Part shown: piece after piece, positions 13,901 through 20,411 of the stretch
Layout: each line of letters starts with the position of its first letter
Numbering within the stretch: the stretch's first letter is position 1
Origin: a virus
Reading direction: 5' to 3' (one strand)
IMG/VR virus record: IMGVR_UViG_3300025769_001103
Span: 1 to 20,411 of that record
Length of the DNA: 20,411 bases
Position numbers and translations under genes: made by a program
Notes under the pieces: generated by a model
Told to the model about the DNA's origin: nothing
Databases searched by the model: none
What the model saw: only the letters and a program-made list of their open reading frames with translations

Positions 13901-15264
13901 TTGAAGCAGGAAACGATTCTACTACGGCAATTCTTGCTACATATATTGGTCACGGAGCGGGTTCTAAGGCAACAGGTAGCCGTAACACTATGATTGGTGG
14001 TTTTAACGCAGATCAAAGTAGTTCGGGTACAGCTACAGGTTCGTGGAATACTATTGTCGGCGTTGAAAGTATGCGTAATTTAACGACAGGCCAGCGTAAT
14101 CTTTTTGCAGGTACAAATATAGCTGAAGCAGGGACGACAGCAAGTTACAATGTTGGGGTTGGCGCAACCTCCTTAAATGCTCTTACTACTGGTACTCATA
14201 ATGCAGCTTTAGCTTATCAAAGTTTAGGAAAACTTACTACTGGTACTTACAATATAGGAATAGGACATCAAGCAGCATATAACGCAACTACTCCTACTAA
14301 CACGGTTGCTATTGGCAGAGGCGCTTTAGGTACGGGTGTTCTTACTGGTACTGACAATATTGGTATTGGCAGAGGTGCCGGTGCAGATGTGACCAGTGGC
14401 GAACACAATTTTTTTGCAGGCTTTAATGCAGGTGCTAATGCAACTACTCCAGAAAACACTATTGCTATTGGTTATGGAGCAATAGATACGGGTGTTCTTA
14501 CAGGCGATAGTAATATTGCTATTGGAAAATGGGCAGGGCAGGACTTAACTAGCGGCACCCTTAACTTTTTTGCTGGCTTTAACGCTGCTAGTAACGCAAC
14601 TACAGCGGGTTACAGTGTTGCTATTGGTCCTTACTCTTTAGGCGGTGCATCGGGGAGTGCTGGTACAGCTAGCACCAATACTGCTGTTGGCTATGGTGCG
14701 GGACAAAATGTAACTAGCGGCGGAAACAACGCTTTCTTTGGAGCATACGCAGGTGGTGCTGTGACTACTGGCGCTAACAACACCATCATTGGTAGAGATG
14801 CTGGCGATGCCCTAACAACCGGCGGAAACAACACTCTTATTGGACACGATGCAGCAGCGTCAGCCGTAGGTGTTAGCAATGAGATTACATTAGGCGATGG
14901 CGTCATAAGCGCTTTGCGCTGTCAAGTAACTAGCATATCTGCTTTGTCAGATCGAAGAGACAAGAAAGACATTAAAGAACTGCCAATTGGACTTGACTTT
15001 ATTAACGCACTAAACCCTGTCGAGTTTACGTGGAATATGCGCGATGGTGCAAAGGTAGGCCAAAAAGAAGCTGGGTTTATCGCTCAAGAATTAGACGAAG
15101 CACAACAAGATGCTGGCGTCGAAGAGCTTATGAATCTAGTTTTAAAGAACAACCCAGACAAGCTTGAGGCTGCTCCATCTAAGCTAATTCCTGTATTAGT
15201 TAAGGCTATTCAAGAATTATCTGCTGAAGTTAAAACACTTAAACTTTGTCAATGTAATACATAA
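10921..15264 (+). CDS. Long tail fibre with YadA-head-like repeats and S74 chaperone domain
   Basis: The protein is 1447 residues. Residues 1-99 are a virion-attachment domain common to marine phage fibres ([20 protein letters not shown], then [10 protein letters not shown] and [20 protein letters not shown]). Residues 103-213 hold three tandem 37-residue repeats. From about 268 on there are three large modules of left-handed beta-roll repeats of the form NxAIGxxA..LTSG, as in YadA/Hep-Hag adhesin heads, beginning near residues 268, 716 and 954. The C-terminus from about 1338 is an intramolecular chaperone (Peptidase S74) with SDRRDK: Ser1343 and Lys1348 match the known self-cleaving dyad, giving a 105-residue released piece. 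A homotrimeric host-binding fibre or adhesin is expected. Confidence 0.88.
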   Translation: MAVLANRVRVNTSTTGTGTITLGSAVSGFQSFADGGVSNSDSVRYLIEDGTNWEIGTGTYTSSGTTLSRGAYDSTNSNNALSLTGNAIVSIVSAAEDFSAATIRASVEAASDSNVFTDADHTKLNGIEASATADQTDAEIRAAVEAASDSNVFTDADHSKLNGIEASATADQTDAEIRAAVEAASDSNVFTDADHSKLNGIAASANNYVHPDHSGEVTSSADGATVVADNIIDEANLKVSNSPTNGYVLTAQSGNTGGLTWAEASSGASAIDDLSDAVTYSSGKEIGIGAGALDSSNGVNANENTAVGYNAGTALTSGQASTFFGASAGSSVTTGSSNNIIGKSAGINITTTGNNNFMGSFAGYSVTGANNVAIGANAMLGGWSGGSSVDKTVAIGTDTLSANQTSAEDTVAIGYQALYSGTSADDSVAIGATAARANTTGTKLVAIGFEALKANTTAAGSVAIGYQSALKATTASNSIAIGYATMGTGVVTGTDNTAIGRQAGNDLTSGTYNNFMGYRAGYNATTADNTIAIGRQAIGSGVLTGESNIAIGRLAGYDLTSGTYNFFGGYNAGGNATTGNYNIALGYSPIGVGVLTGTDNIAIGRQAGNDISSGNYNVAVGYRAGYEVTTGVDNTILGVQAGDVLTTGGNNTIIGHDAAASSATVSNEITLGNTSVTKFRVPGLNFIIKDSTATEDYVLTVDSSGEAGWEAAAAGGASEINGLSDGVTNSSGGTLGLGTGALAADDGSANKNTAVGKNALNDVTTGASNDAFGNEAGALITTGTTNLAIGAGSMAAVTTAASNIAIGNRAMEKATGQHNVFVGKSSGEGGSGGGAAKRNAALGYSSLEKITSGEDNVAVGNQAGLSIANGNKHVMLGGNAGDALTAGENTICIGYNSAASSTTVSNEITLGNTDITKFRVPGLNFIIKDSTATDNYVLTVDSSGEAGWEAAAGGATEIDGLSDAKTFNSGSSIGIGTGAAAAVSGSASLTAVGFEAGNDSTTAILATYIGHGAGSKATGSRNTMIGGFNADQSSSGTATGSWNTIVGVESMRNLTTGQRNLFAGTNIAEAGTTASYNVGVGATSLNALTTGTHNAALAYQSLGKLTTGTYNIGIGHQAAYNATTPTNTVAIGRGALGTGVLTGTDNIGIGRGAGADVTSGEHNFFAGFNAGANATTPENTIAIGYGAIDTGVLTGDSNIAIGKWAGQDLTSGTLNFFAGFNAASNATTAGYSVAIGPYSLGGASGSAGTASTNTAVGYGAGQNVTSGGNNAFFGAYAGGAVTTGANNTIIGRDAGDALTTGGNNTLIGHDAAASAVGVSNEITLGDGVISALRCQVTSISALSDRRDKKDIKELPIGLDFINALNPVEFTWNMRDGAKVGQKEAGFIAQELDEAQQDAGVEELMNLVLKNNPDKLEAAPSKLIPVLVKAIQELSAEVKTLKLCQCNT
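11227..11559 (+). repeat. Three tandem 111-nt (37-residue) repeats in the fibre
   Basis: Units start at 11227, 11338 and 11449, each encoding [20 protein letters not shown] and then [17 protein letters not shown], with the third diverging after KLNGI. Units differ mainly at synonymous positions. The sequence type (ADQT..EI..A...DSN.FTDADH.KL.GIE) is a common fibre shaft element. Confidence 0.85.
11722..14940 (+). repeat. Triplicated beta-roll modules in the fibre
   Basis: Module 1 starts near 11722, module 2 at 13066 and module 3 at 13780. Each begins with an EI(N/D)GLSD-type hinge (AIDDLSD in module 1) and ends with [14 protein letters not shown]. Modules 1 and 2 also share a 45-residue coda including [18 protein letters not shown] and [17 protein letters not shown]. 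Within modules, 14- to 30-residue units carry NTAIGxxA and LTSGxxNxFxGxxAG. Codas keep their amino acids but differ at most third positions, apart from one 23-nt identical stretch (12955-12977 and 13672-13694). Confidence 0.8.
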
Positions 15265-15276
15265 GGAAAAAATAAA

Positions 15277-15501
15277 ATGTCAGAAGAACTAACATCCGAA
15301 CAAATTGCCCAACACTACTCAGCAGCAATGGATTCTGTAAATTTAATTAATGCTGTTATAGCATCACCAGATGATTACGCTGATGATGAAACTATTCTTA
15401 ATCGTAATGCAGATCATCTACGACTTGTTGTAGAATGGGACTTCTGGACTACAGAAGACATGACCCCTTTTACTGACGCTATTACTGCTTCTGGAGTCTA
15501 A
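15277..15501 (+). CDS. Small acidic protein after the fibre gene, function unknown
   Basis: This 74-residue, acidic, probably helical protein contains LTSEQIAQHYSAAMDSVNLI, NRNADHLRLVVEWDFWTTED and MTPFTDAI. The RN.DHL....E.DFWT.EDMTPF pattern is one I recall in small genes beside marine phage fibres, without known function. A fibre-folding or attachment accessory is possible by position only. The ribosome-binding site is AAGGA, 12 nt after the fibre stop. Its TAA abuts the ATG of the next gene, and GGAG at 15493-15496 inside it serves that gene. Confidence 0.62.
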   Translation: MSEELTSEQIAQHYSAAMDSVNLINAVIASPDDYADDETILNRNADHLRLVVEWDFWTTEDMTPFTDAITASGV

Positions 15502-16827
15502 ATGCCTGCTTTTTCACCTTTAGCCACTACACCTCTAGCGCATACAACTTTAATTTTTGCTAGTTCTGTAAGTGCTACAGGTGTAGCAGGTACATCTGCT
15601 GTAGGTACTTTAACTACAAGTTTAACAAAAGCACTTACTAATGTAGTAGGTACAACTGCTGTTGGTTCTGTAGTTACACCTCAGACAAAAGCACTGACGG
15701 GTGTAGCAGGAACAACCGCTGTAGGTACTTTAGGTACAACTATAGCTCCTGTAGTTATAACAGGTGTAGCAGGAACAACTGCCGCTGGTTCAGTTAATGT
15801 TCTTTCTGGCGGTGTGTCAATTACGGGCGTAATTGGTACTACCTCTGTAGGCTCTCTTAGCTTTACGTCTACAAACAATATAACACTTAGTGGTACTTCT
15901 AGTACAGGCAGTGTTGGTTCACTAACAACCGCTTTAGACGTAGCTCTATCTAGTGTGTCTGCTACGAGTTCTGTAGGTACAGTAAGTGCTACTGTAAGTG
16001 AGGCTGTTTCACTAGTAGGCGTAGCTGCAACATCTAGTGTTGGTTCTGTTACCCTAACGGCAACTAGTAACATTACTGCAAACGGTGTAACAGGTACATC
16101 AAGTGTAGGTTCTATCGGGGGTAGTGTTTCTAAAGCCCTCACTGCTGTAGCTGCAACATCTAGTGTTGGTTCTATTCAGACTAGCTTAGTTAAAGCACTT
16201 ACTGGAGTAACGGGTACTTCAAGCGTTGGTTCTGTTACACCAACATCCTCTAGTAATATTACCGTAAGCGGTGTATCAGCTACTTCAAGCGTAGGTTCTG
16301 TTTCACTTACTGTAGTTTCAACTGTTTCAATAACAGGTGTAGTAGGCACTACCGCAGTATCCGCTGTCACATCTTTACTTACTACTAATGTAGCGTCCGT
16401 ATCTGCAACAGGTTCTATTGGTTCTTTAACTATTGAAGTTAATAGTACAGTAGAGGTATCACAAGATAGCTTAATTTCTTCAGTAGGTAGTGTTAGTAGT
16501 TCTATAGAAACAAATGTTACTGGTGTTTCTTCTACTATATCTTTAGGTACTGTATCTTTAGAGGTAAATACTAATATTGAAGTTGTAGGTGTATCAGCAA
16601 CACATAGTATTGGTATACTAAAGACTAACATAGTAAAAATACTTACTGGCAATGTTTCTACTTTTGCAGTGGGTTCTGTAGGTGTAGCTAATGACTTTAC
16701 ACTTTCAAGTGTTTCGGGTACTATAAGTACTAACAGTGTTACCGCATCTGGTGTAACCTTTAACTTTAATAATGTTAAAACACTATACAGTAGAAAACGC
16801 TGTGTATATGTACCGAGAGCCGCATAA
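15502..16827 (+). CDS. Beta-repeat structural protein (20/22-residue repeats)
   Basis: A 441-residue protein made of about 18 repeats between residues 27 and 405, with consensus GV.[GA]T[ST].VG[ST][VL] followed by 10-12 Thr/Ser/Val-rich residues. Most units are 20 or 22 long. Val, Ser, Thr and Gly dominate, and there is almost no charge until the basic end SRKRCVYVPRAA (residues 430-441). This would suit a beta-solenoid fibre or a Velcro-like coat protein on the virion. Proteins of this design with a VYV.R end occur in marine phages and cyanophages near fibre genes. Its stop overlaps the next ATG by 1 nt. Confidence 0.7.
   Translation: MPAFSPLATTPLAHTTLIFASSVSATGVAGTSAVGTLTTSLTKALTNVVGTTAVGSVVTPQTKALTGVAGTTAVGTLGTTIAPVVITGVAGTTAAGSVNVLSGGVSITGVIGTTSVGSLSFTSTNNITLSGTSSTGSVGSLTTALDVALSSVSATSSVGTVSATVSEAVSLVGVAATSSVGSVTLTATSNITANGVTGTSSVGSIGGSVSKALTAVAATSSVGSIQTSLVKALTGVTGTSSVGSVTPTSSSNITVSGVSATSSVGSVSLTVVSTVSITGVVGTTAVSAVTSLLTTNVASVSATGSIGSLTIEVNSTVEVSQDSLISSVGSVSSSIETNVTGVSSTISLGTVSLEVNTNIEVVGVSATHSIGILKTNIVKILTGNVSTFAVGSVGVANDFTLSSVSGTISTNSVTASGVTFNFNNVKTLYSRKRCVYVPRAA
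15580..16750 (+). repeat. About 18 degenerate 60/66-nt coding repeats
   Basis: Each unit encodes 20-22 residues around TSSVGS. Some units are near-identical in DNA: 16021-16047 and 16147-16173 share 27 nt exactly, 126 nt (two units, 22+20 codons) apart. Others have drifted (for example the unit starting QDSLISSVGS). Confidence 0.8.
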
Positions 16828-17000
16828 TGTCAACAGCATTTGATAGAACAGCCAACGTACCTTTTGAAAATCGTATGGTTACAGTAGCTAGACAGTCTAC
16901 CACAGACGACAGAATAGTAGAAGTACCTAAAGAAATACGTTCCGTTTATGTAGAACGTCAGTTAGGTACTTTTGATCGAACAGTATACGCAACGGAGTAA
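16827..17000 (+). CDS. 57-residue small virion-like protein
   Basis: The ATG at 16827-16829 overlaps the preceding TAA, and the frame runs to TAA at 16998-17000. The product begins MSTAFDRTANVPFENRMVTV and ends RSVYVERQ..TFDRTVYATE. The two VYV/VYA motifs following Arg resemble the end of the upstream repeat protein (RCVYVPRAA) and small marine phage proteins of the type RTVYVERR...DRTVYVE. The function is unknown; a shared attachment or assembly role with the upstream protein is an inference. The gene is short but supported by coupling on both sides and by its family-like sequence. Confidence 0.66.
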   Translation: MSTAFDRTANVPFENRMVTVARQSTTDDRIVEVPKEIRSVYVERQLGTFDRTVYATE

Positions 17001-17004
17001 TTAT

Positions 17005-17349
17005 ATGTCATTCAAATGGCCCATCAAAGACCCAGATGAAACACTAGATTACAGTGTAGATTGGCTACGTTTTTTAGGGGACGCAACAATTAGCTCTGTT
17101 GTTTGGTTTGTTAAAACTAGTGAAATAGGTAAGACACAATTAGGGTCAGGGCAAACTTTAACTACTGCTTCTAGCAGTGCAGTTACAGACAATATTCAAA
17201 ATGTATCACAATCTAATACAAGTACCGTAGCAACCATTAACATTGGTGGTGGAGTACTAAATAGAGAATATACCTTCTCGTGTAAAATGACTGACAGTAC
17301 AGGAAGTACAGCAGAGCGGTCTATTAAATTATCAATAAGAGAGAAATAA
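17005..17349 (+). CDS. Small beta-rich virion protein, function unknown
   Basis: The product is 114 residues from the ATG at 17005, which has GGAG (16994-16997) 7 nt upstream. An upstream in-frame TTG at 16972 lies inside the preceding gene and has no such site, so I reject it. The opening FKWPIKDPDETLDYSVDWLR followed by FLGDATISSVVW and the end REYTFSCKMTDSTGSTAERS look like a single Ig-like beta-sandwich. I recall similar WP.KDPDE.LDY.VDW proteins next to adaptor genes in marine podoviruses. A tail- or neck-associated role is likely but unproven. The TAA shares its last base with the next ATG. Confidence 0.66.
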   Translation: MSFKWPIKDPDETLDYSVDWLRFLGDATISSVVWFVKTSEIGKTQLGSGQTLTTASSSAVTDNIQNVSQSNTSTVATINIGGGVLNREYTFSCKMTDSTGSTAERSIKLSIREK

Positions 17350-18101
17350 TGGCATACAATTTTCTCGGTCTAGTAAACGAAGTTAACCGTAGACTAAACG
17401 AAGTTGAGTTAACCTCAAGCAATTTTAGTTCTTCTAATGGTTTTTATGCTCACGCTAAAGATGCAGTCAATGCGTCTTTACGCTACGTTAATCAATCAGA
17501 GTATGGATGGCCTTTTAATCACGTAACACAAGAAGACGTGCTTACAGCAGGCACAACAAGATATCCATTTCCTAATGACTGTAAAGTAATTTCGTTTGAA
17601 ACATTTAGAATTAAAGAAGACTCTACACTAAACAACAATACTAAAAAACTAAAAATAGTTAATTATGAAGAATATTTAGAAAAAAGTATTTCACAGGAAT
17701 ACAAAACAAGTACCTCAAATAATGCTCTTCCTAACTATGTATTTCATGCACCGTCTTTAGAGTACGGAATGGTTCCTCCACCAGATAAAGCCTACACAGT
17801 AGTATATGAGTACTATCGCATTCCCGTTGACTTAGAAATTTCTACAGATGTTCCAGCTATTCCTGAACGCTTTAAACATATTATTGTAGATGGCTCTATG
17901 TATTATGCTTATTCTTTTAGGGGTGACGCTCAAATGGCAGGGTTGTCCCTTCAAAAGTTTGATGACGGAATCAAACATATGCGTAGTATGCTAATTAATA
18001 GATTTGAATACCTACGTAGCTATATGGTTTCAAACAATCAGGGAAGTGGTCGTTTTGCTGCTTCCTCTTCTAACGCAGGTTCTTCATTGGATTCACTATA
18101 A
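17349..18101 (+). CDS. Head-tail adaptor (tail tubular protein A-like)
   Basis: A 250-residue protein expected to bind under the portal and start the short tail, like T7 gp11 and the adaptor of phage SU10. Visible hallmarks are the helical N-terminus MAYNFLGLVNEVNRRLNEVE, AKDAVNASLRYVNQSEYGWP followed by FNHVTQEDVLTAG, the beta segment VISFETFRIK, YVFHAPSLEYGMVPPPDKAY, YEYYRIPVDL and a C-terminal helix GIKHMRSMLINRFEYLRS. Length is close to the family norm. It overlaps the preceding gene and the nozzle gene by one base each, a three-gene coupled set. The last 30 residues are Ser/Gly-rich and probably disordered. Confidence 0.83.
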   Translation: MAYNFLGLVNEVNRRLNEVELTSSNFSSSNGFYAHAKDAVNASLRYVNQSEYGWPFNHVTQEDVLTAGTTRYPFPNDCKVISFETFRIKEDSTLNNNTKKLKIVNYEEYLEKSISQEYKTSTSNNALPNYVFHAPSLEYGMVPPPDKAYTVVYEYYRIPVDLEISTDVPAIPERFKHIIVDGSMYYAYSFRGDAQMAGLSLQKFDDGIKHMRSMLINRFEYLRSYMVSNNQGSGRFAASSSNAGSSLDSL

Positions 18102-20089
18102 TGGAAAAGTGGCAAACATTCCCAGTAGAGTTTAGGGGTGGTCTTGTAACCAATCTTAGTCCTTTACAGCAGGGTATAAATGCTCCGGGTAGCGCTACTA
18201 TCTTACGTAACTTTGAGCCTTCTATTGAGGGTGGTTACAGGCGTGTTAATGGCTTTGATAAATACGATAGCACTATTGTTCCGCCTTATGGTTTGCCTGT
18301 TGTTCACGGTGCCTCACAAAGTGGCACTACTCTTATTATAGCTAACATACATAAAACACCAGAAGCAGGTGACACTTTTACAGTCACAGGTGTTTCCGGT
18401 ACATATACTATTGCGTCTGGTGGTGTTAGTTTTGATGCTACAAACAACAGAGCAACTTTAACTTTAACAACATCCTTAGATAGTAGTCCTGCTAATGCTG
18501 TAGCTGTTACTTTTGTAACCACAACCACAGAGCATATTTTAACAGGACTAGCAGTATTTGAAGATACTGTGCTTGCACAAAGAAACTTTGATATATTTAA
18601 AACAGCAGGTTCAGGCTATACTCATGTAAACGTACCTACGTATGGTACTGTATTAGTCAACGCAGGTTCTCAAAGCGGTTCTACTTTAGCTGTAGACGGT
18701 CTGTCTGCTGCACCTCGTGCGGGTGACGTATTTAAAATTGCTGGTATAAATTTAGTATATACAGTTACAGCTAACGCTACTGTTAGTTCTGGTGAGTCAA
18801 CACTTGCTATTGATCCTGCACTAGCTAGTAGTCCTGCTGACGATGCAGCAGTTACTTTTTTGTCTATCTCTCGTGACGGTGCTAGTAAATTAAGATTTGA
18901 CCGTTATAACTTTGACGGTACAGATAAGATGATATTAGTAGATGGATCAAATGCTCCTGCTATTTATAATGGTACTACATTTACTGTTTTAAACAGTGCG
19001 CCGTCAGATGTAGTTGGGGCCGCACACGTAAAAAACTTTAAAAATAACTTGTTTTTTGCTAAAGGTTCTGCTATAACTTTCACAGCAGTATATACTGATA
19101 CAGACTTTACCGCTGCTAACGGTGCAGGTACTATTAATGTAGGCGATGATATTACAGGACTATCTGTTTTTAGAGATACTTTATTTATATTTACAGAAAA
19201 TGCTATTTTTAAATTAGCTGGTTCTACCATAGCTGACTTTAGACTAGACCCTGTAACAAGAGACATTGGTTGTTTGGCTGGAGATTCTATTCAAGAGGTC
19301 GGCACCGACGTTATGTTTTTAGCGCCCGATGGTCTTAGGTTATTAAGTGCAACAGAACGAATTGGTGACTTTAACTTTGCTAATATATCTAAAGCAATTC
19401 AAAGTGACTTTACAGACTTCGTTTCTTCTAGTACCGTTTTTTCTAGTTTAGTTATTAGGTCTAAGTCTCAATACAGAATATTAGGATATGCTGCGTCATT
19501 TACTAAAGAAAACTCTAAGGGCGTAATTGTTACACAGTTAGCTCAAGAAGGTGGTGGTGGTGTTGCATGTGCTGAAACTAGAGGCATTAAAGCACACGTA
19601 GCAGACAGTCATTTGCATGAAGGTGTTGAGTATATAGTTTTTGGTAATAACGATGGTTACATATATCAACTTGAACAGGGTAATAGCTTTGATGGTTCAG
19701 ATATACAAGCAGCATTTTCAACACCACATTTGCCACTAGCTGATCCGAGAGTACGTAAAACTTTTTACAAGATGTTTTTATACACAGACCCTAAAGGTAC
19801 AGTAACTATTAGTGCAAACTTAAAGTTAGACTTTGATGGTATATCAAGCATTCAACCAGATGCTATCAGTATAAACAATTTAGTAGCTGGCGGTTCTAGT
19901 GATGTTTCTTTATATAGCTCTGCCGTATATGGTACAGCAAGATTTGGCGGTAAATTACAATACGTATTTGAGGCACAGCTAATAGGTTCAGGATACACAG
20001 GGTCTTTAAACTTTACTAGTAACGGTACAGACCCATCATTTGCACTAGATGCAATGACAATAGAATACGCTAACAACGCGAGGAGATAA
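18101..20089 (+). CDS. Tail nozzle (tail tubular protein B-like)
   Basis: This 662-residue protein would form the tail tube tip, by analogy with T7 gp12 and SU10 nozzle proteins. The N-terminus FPVEFRGGLVTNLSPLQQG and then APGSATILRNFEPSIEGGYR (GG..TNLSP...PGSA..L.NFEP) is a strong family marker, followed by beta-propeller-like repeats (GLAVFEDTVLAQ, FKNNLFFAKG, GLSVFRDTLFIFTENAIFKL, VMFLAPDGLRLL, GVEYIVFGNNDGYIYQLEQG). Two similar insert domains occupy about residues 64-137 and 182-253. It starts within the stop of the adaptor gene. The final 100 residues contain more beta sandwich-like sequence ending in EYANNARR. Confidence 0.82.
   Translation: MEKWQTFPVEFRGGLVTNLSPLQQGINAPGSATILRNFEPSIEGGYRRVNGFDKYDSTIVPPYGLPVVHGASQSGTTLIIANIHKTPEAGDTFTVTGVSGTYTIASGGVSFDATNNRATLTLTTSLDSSPANAVAVTFVTTTTEHILTGLAVFEDTVLAQRNFDIFKTAGSGYTHVNVPTYGTVLVNAGSQSGSTLAVDGLSAAPRAGDVFKIAGINLVYTVTANATVSSGESTLAIDPALASSPADDAAVTFLSISRDGASKLRFDRYNFDGTDKMILVDGSNAPAIYNGTTFTVLNSAPSDVVGAAHVKNFKNNLFFAKGSAITFTAVYTDTDFTAANGAGTINVGDDITGLSVFRDTLFIFTENAIFKLAGSTIADFRLDPVTRDIGCLAGDSIQEVGTDVMFLAPDGLRLLSATERIGDFNFANISKAIQSDFTDFVSSSTVFSSLVIRSKSQYRILGYAASFTKENSKGVIVTQLAQEGGGGVACAETRGIKAHVADSHLHEGVEYIVFGNNDGYIYQLEQGNSFDGSDIQAAFSTPHLPLADPRVRKTFYKMFLYTDPKGTVTISANLKLDFDGISSIQPDAISINNLVAGGSSDVSLYSSAVYGTARFGGKLQYVFEAQLIGSGYTGSLNFTSNGTDPSFALDAMTIEYANNARR
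18290..18860 (+). repeat. Duplicated insert domain in the nozzle gene
   Basis: The segments starting at 18290 and 18644 encode GASQSGTTL..ANIHKTPEAGDTFTV...TYT and GSQSGSTLAVDGLSAAPRAGDVFKI...VYT, both ending SSPA[ND].A.AVTF. The copies are 354 nt apart and separated by the propeller-like strand GLAVFEDTVLAQRNFDIF. Confidence 0.72.
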
Positions 20090-20093
20090 TAAT

Positions 20094-20411
20094 ATGGGAA
20101 CGGGTTATACAAGAAATGACGCATCTAATAATATTGCTACGGGTAATGTTATTAATGCGGCTGATCTTGATGGTGAATTTGATGCCATTGTTACTGCCTT
20201 TGGTACGTCAGGACACACACATGACGGAACTGCGGCAGAGGGTGGTCCCGTTACTGTTGTAGGTCCAGTACAAGATTTTGTTGTTAGTGCAGGCGAAATC
20301 AAACCTAAGACTACTAATACATTAGATATTGGTACAGCGTCTTTACAATTTAAAGATATGTACATTGATGGTATAGCTTACATTGATGGTATTGGTGAAG
20401 ACGTTCTTGTA
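20094..20411 (+). CDS. 5' part of another tail fibre protein (106 residues visible)
   Basis: The gene opens at ATG 20094 with AGGAG at 20081-20085 and runs off the right edge without a stop. MGTGYTRNDASNNIATGNVI, then NAADLDGEFDAIVTAFG, SGHTHDGTAAEGGPVTVVGP and EIKPKTTNTLDIGTASLQFK is the N-terminal attachment region of many marine podovirus tail fibres. The repeat-like LDIGTASLQFKDMYIDG is the usual lead-in to fibre shaft or pyocin-knob-type segments. The receptor-binding end lies outside this window. Confidence 0.8.
   Translation, partial: MGTGYTRNDASNNIATGNVINAADLDGEFDAIVTAFGTSGHTHDGTAAEGGPVTVVGPVQDFVVSAGEIKPKTTNTLDIGTASLQFKDMYIDGIAYIDGIGEDVLV

Noticed and set aside
10921-15264. The repeat-rich fibre as a bacterial trimeric autotransporter
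   Set aside because: It has no signal peptide or C-terminal YadA membrane anchor. Instead it has a phage fibre N-terminus and an S74 chaperone, and it lies among virion genes.
15681-16652. Two long antisense open frames (15681-16142 and 16176-16652) opposite the repeat protein
   Set aside because: They arise from the repetitive Thr/Ser/Val codons, which rarely give stops on the other strand. There is no ribosome-binding site, and the translation is a Thr/Pro/Val-rich shadow.
16972-17004. Upstream TTG extension of the 114-residue protein
   Set aside because: It lies inside the preceding 57-residue gene and has no ribosome-binding site, whereas the ATG at 17005 has GGAG at 7 nt.

Overview
This window looks like the late (lysis, packaging, structural) module of a tailed phage with a short, podovirus-type tail. 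All genes lie on the + strand. They are tightly packed, often with stop and start codons overlapping by 1-4 bases. By eye the base composition is moderately AT-rich (about 40% GC). Several protein families here (the MAITTAMC-type virion protein, the fibre N-termini, the adaptor and the nozzle) are ones I associate with uncultured marine podoviruses and phages of marine proteobacteria. The host cannot be named from the sequence. There is no integrase, repressor, tRNA, CRISPR array or insertion sequence.

Layout: (1) 1-525: the 3' end of an unrecognised gene, then a three-helix holin. (2) 523-3149: a consensus sigma70-like promoter, a small basic protein, the small terminase, a helix-turn-helix (HTH)/coiled-coil protein and the large terminase. 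(3) 3161-7659: portal, a small helical protein overlapping its 3' end, and a 734-residue virion-associated protein with a probable internal translation start. (4) 7660-10910: scaffold, a second sigma70-like promoter with a 200-nt leader, major capsid protein, probable decoration protein, a 12-bp hairpin, and another small virion protein. (5) 10921-17349: a 1447-residue fibre with YadA-head-like repeats and a C-terminal S74 self-cleaving chaperone, a small acidic protein, a 441-residue repeat protein, a 57-residue protein sharing its C-terminal motif, and a 114-residue beta-rich protein. (6) 17349-20411: head-tail adaptor (tail tubular A-like), tail nozzle (tail tubular B-like) and the 5' part of another fibre.

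How the genes work together: the terminase pair would package DNA through the portal into a shell of major capsid protein assembled on the scaffold and stabilised by decoration proteins. The adaptor and nozzle close the head and form the short tail. The fibres would bind the host, and the holin would time lysis.

The most interesting signals beyond routine annotation are the twin promoters sharing a 12-base core, the in-frame internal start at 5998, the triplicated fibre modules that keep their protein sequence but differ at synonymous sites, the 20/22-residue solenoid-like repeat protein, and the structured leader of the capsid gene. I saw no wholly new multi-gene system; the region is best read as a phage virion module with several unusual local features.
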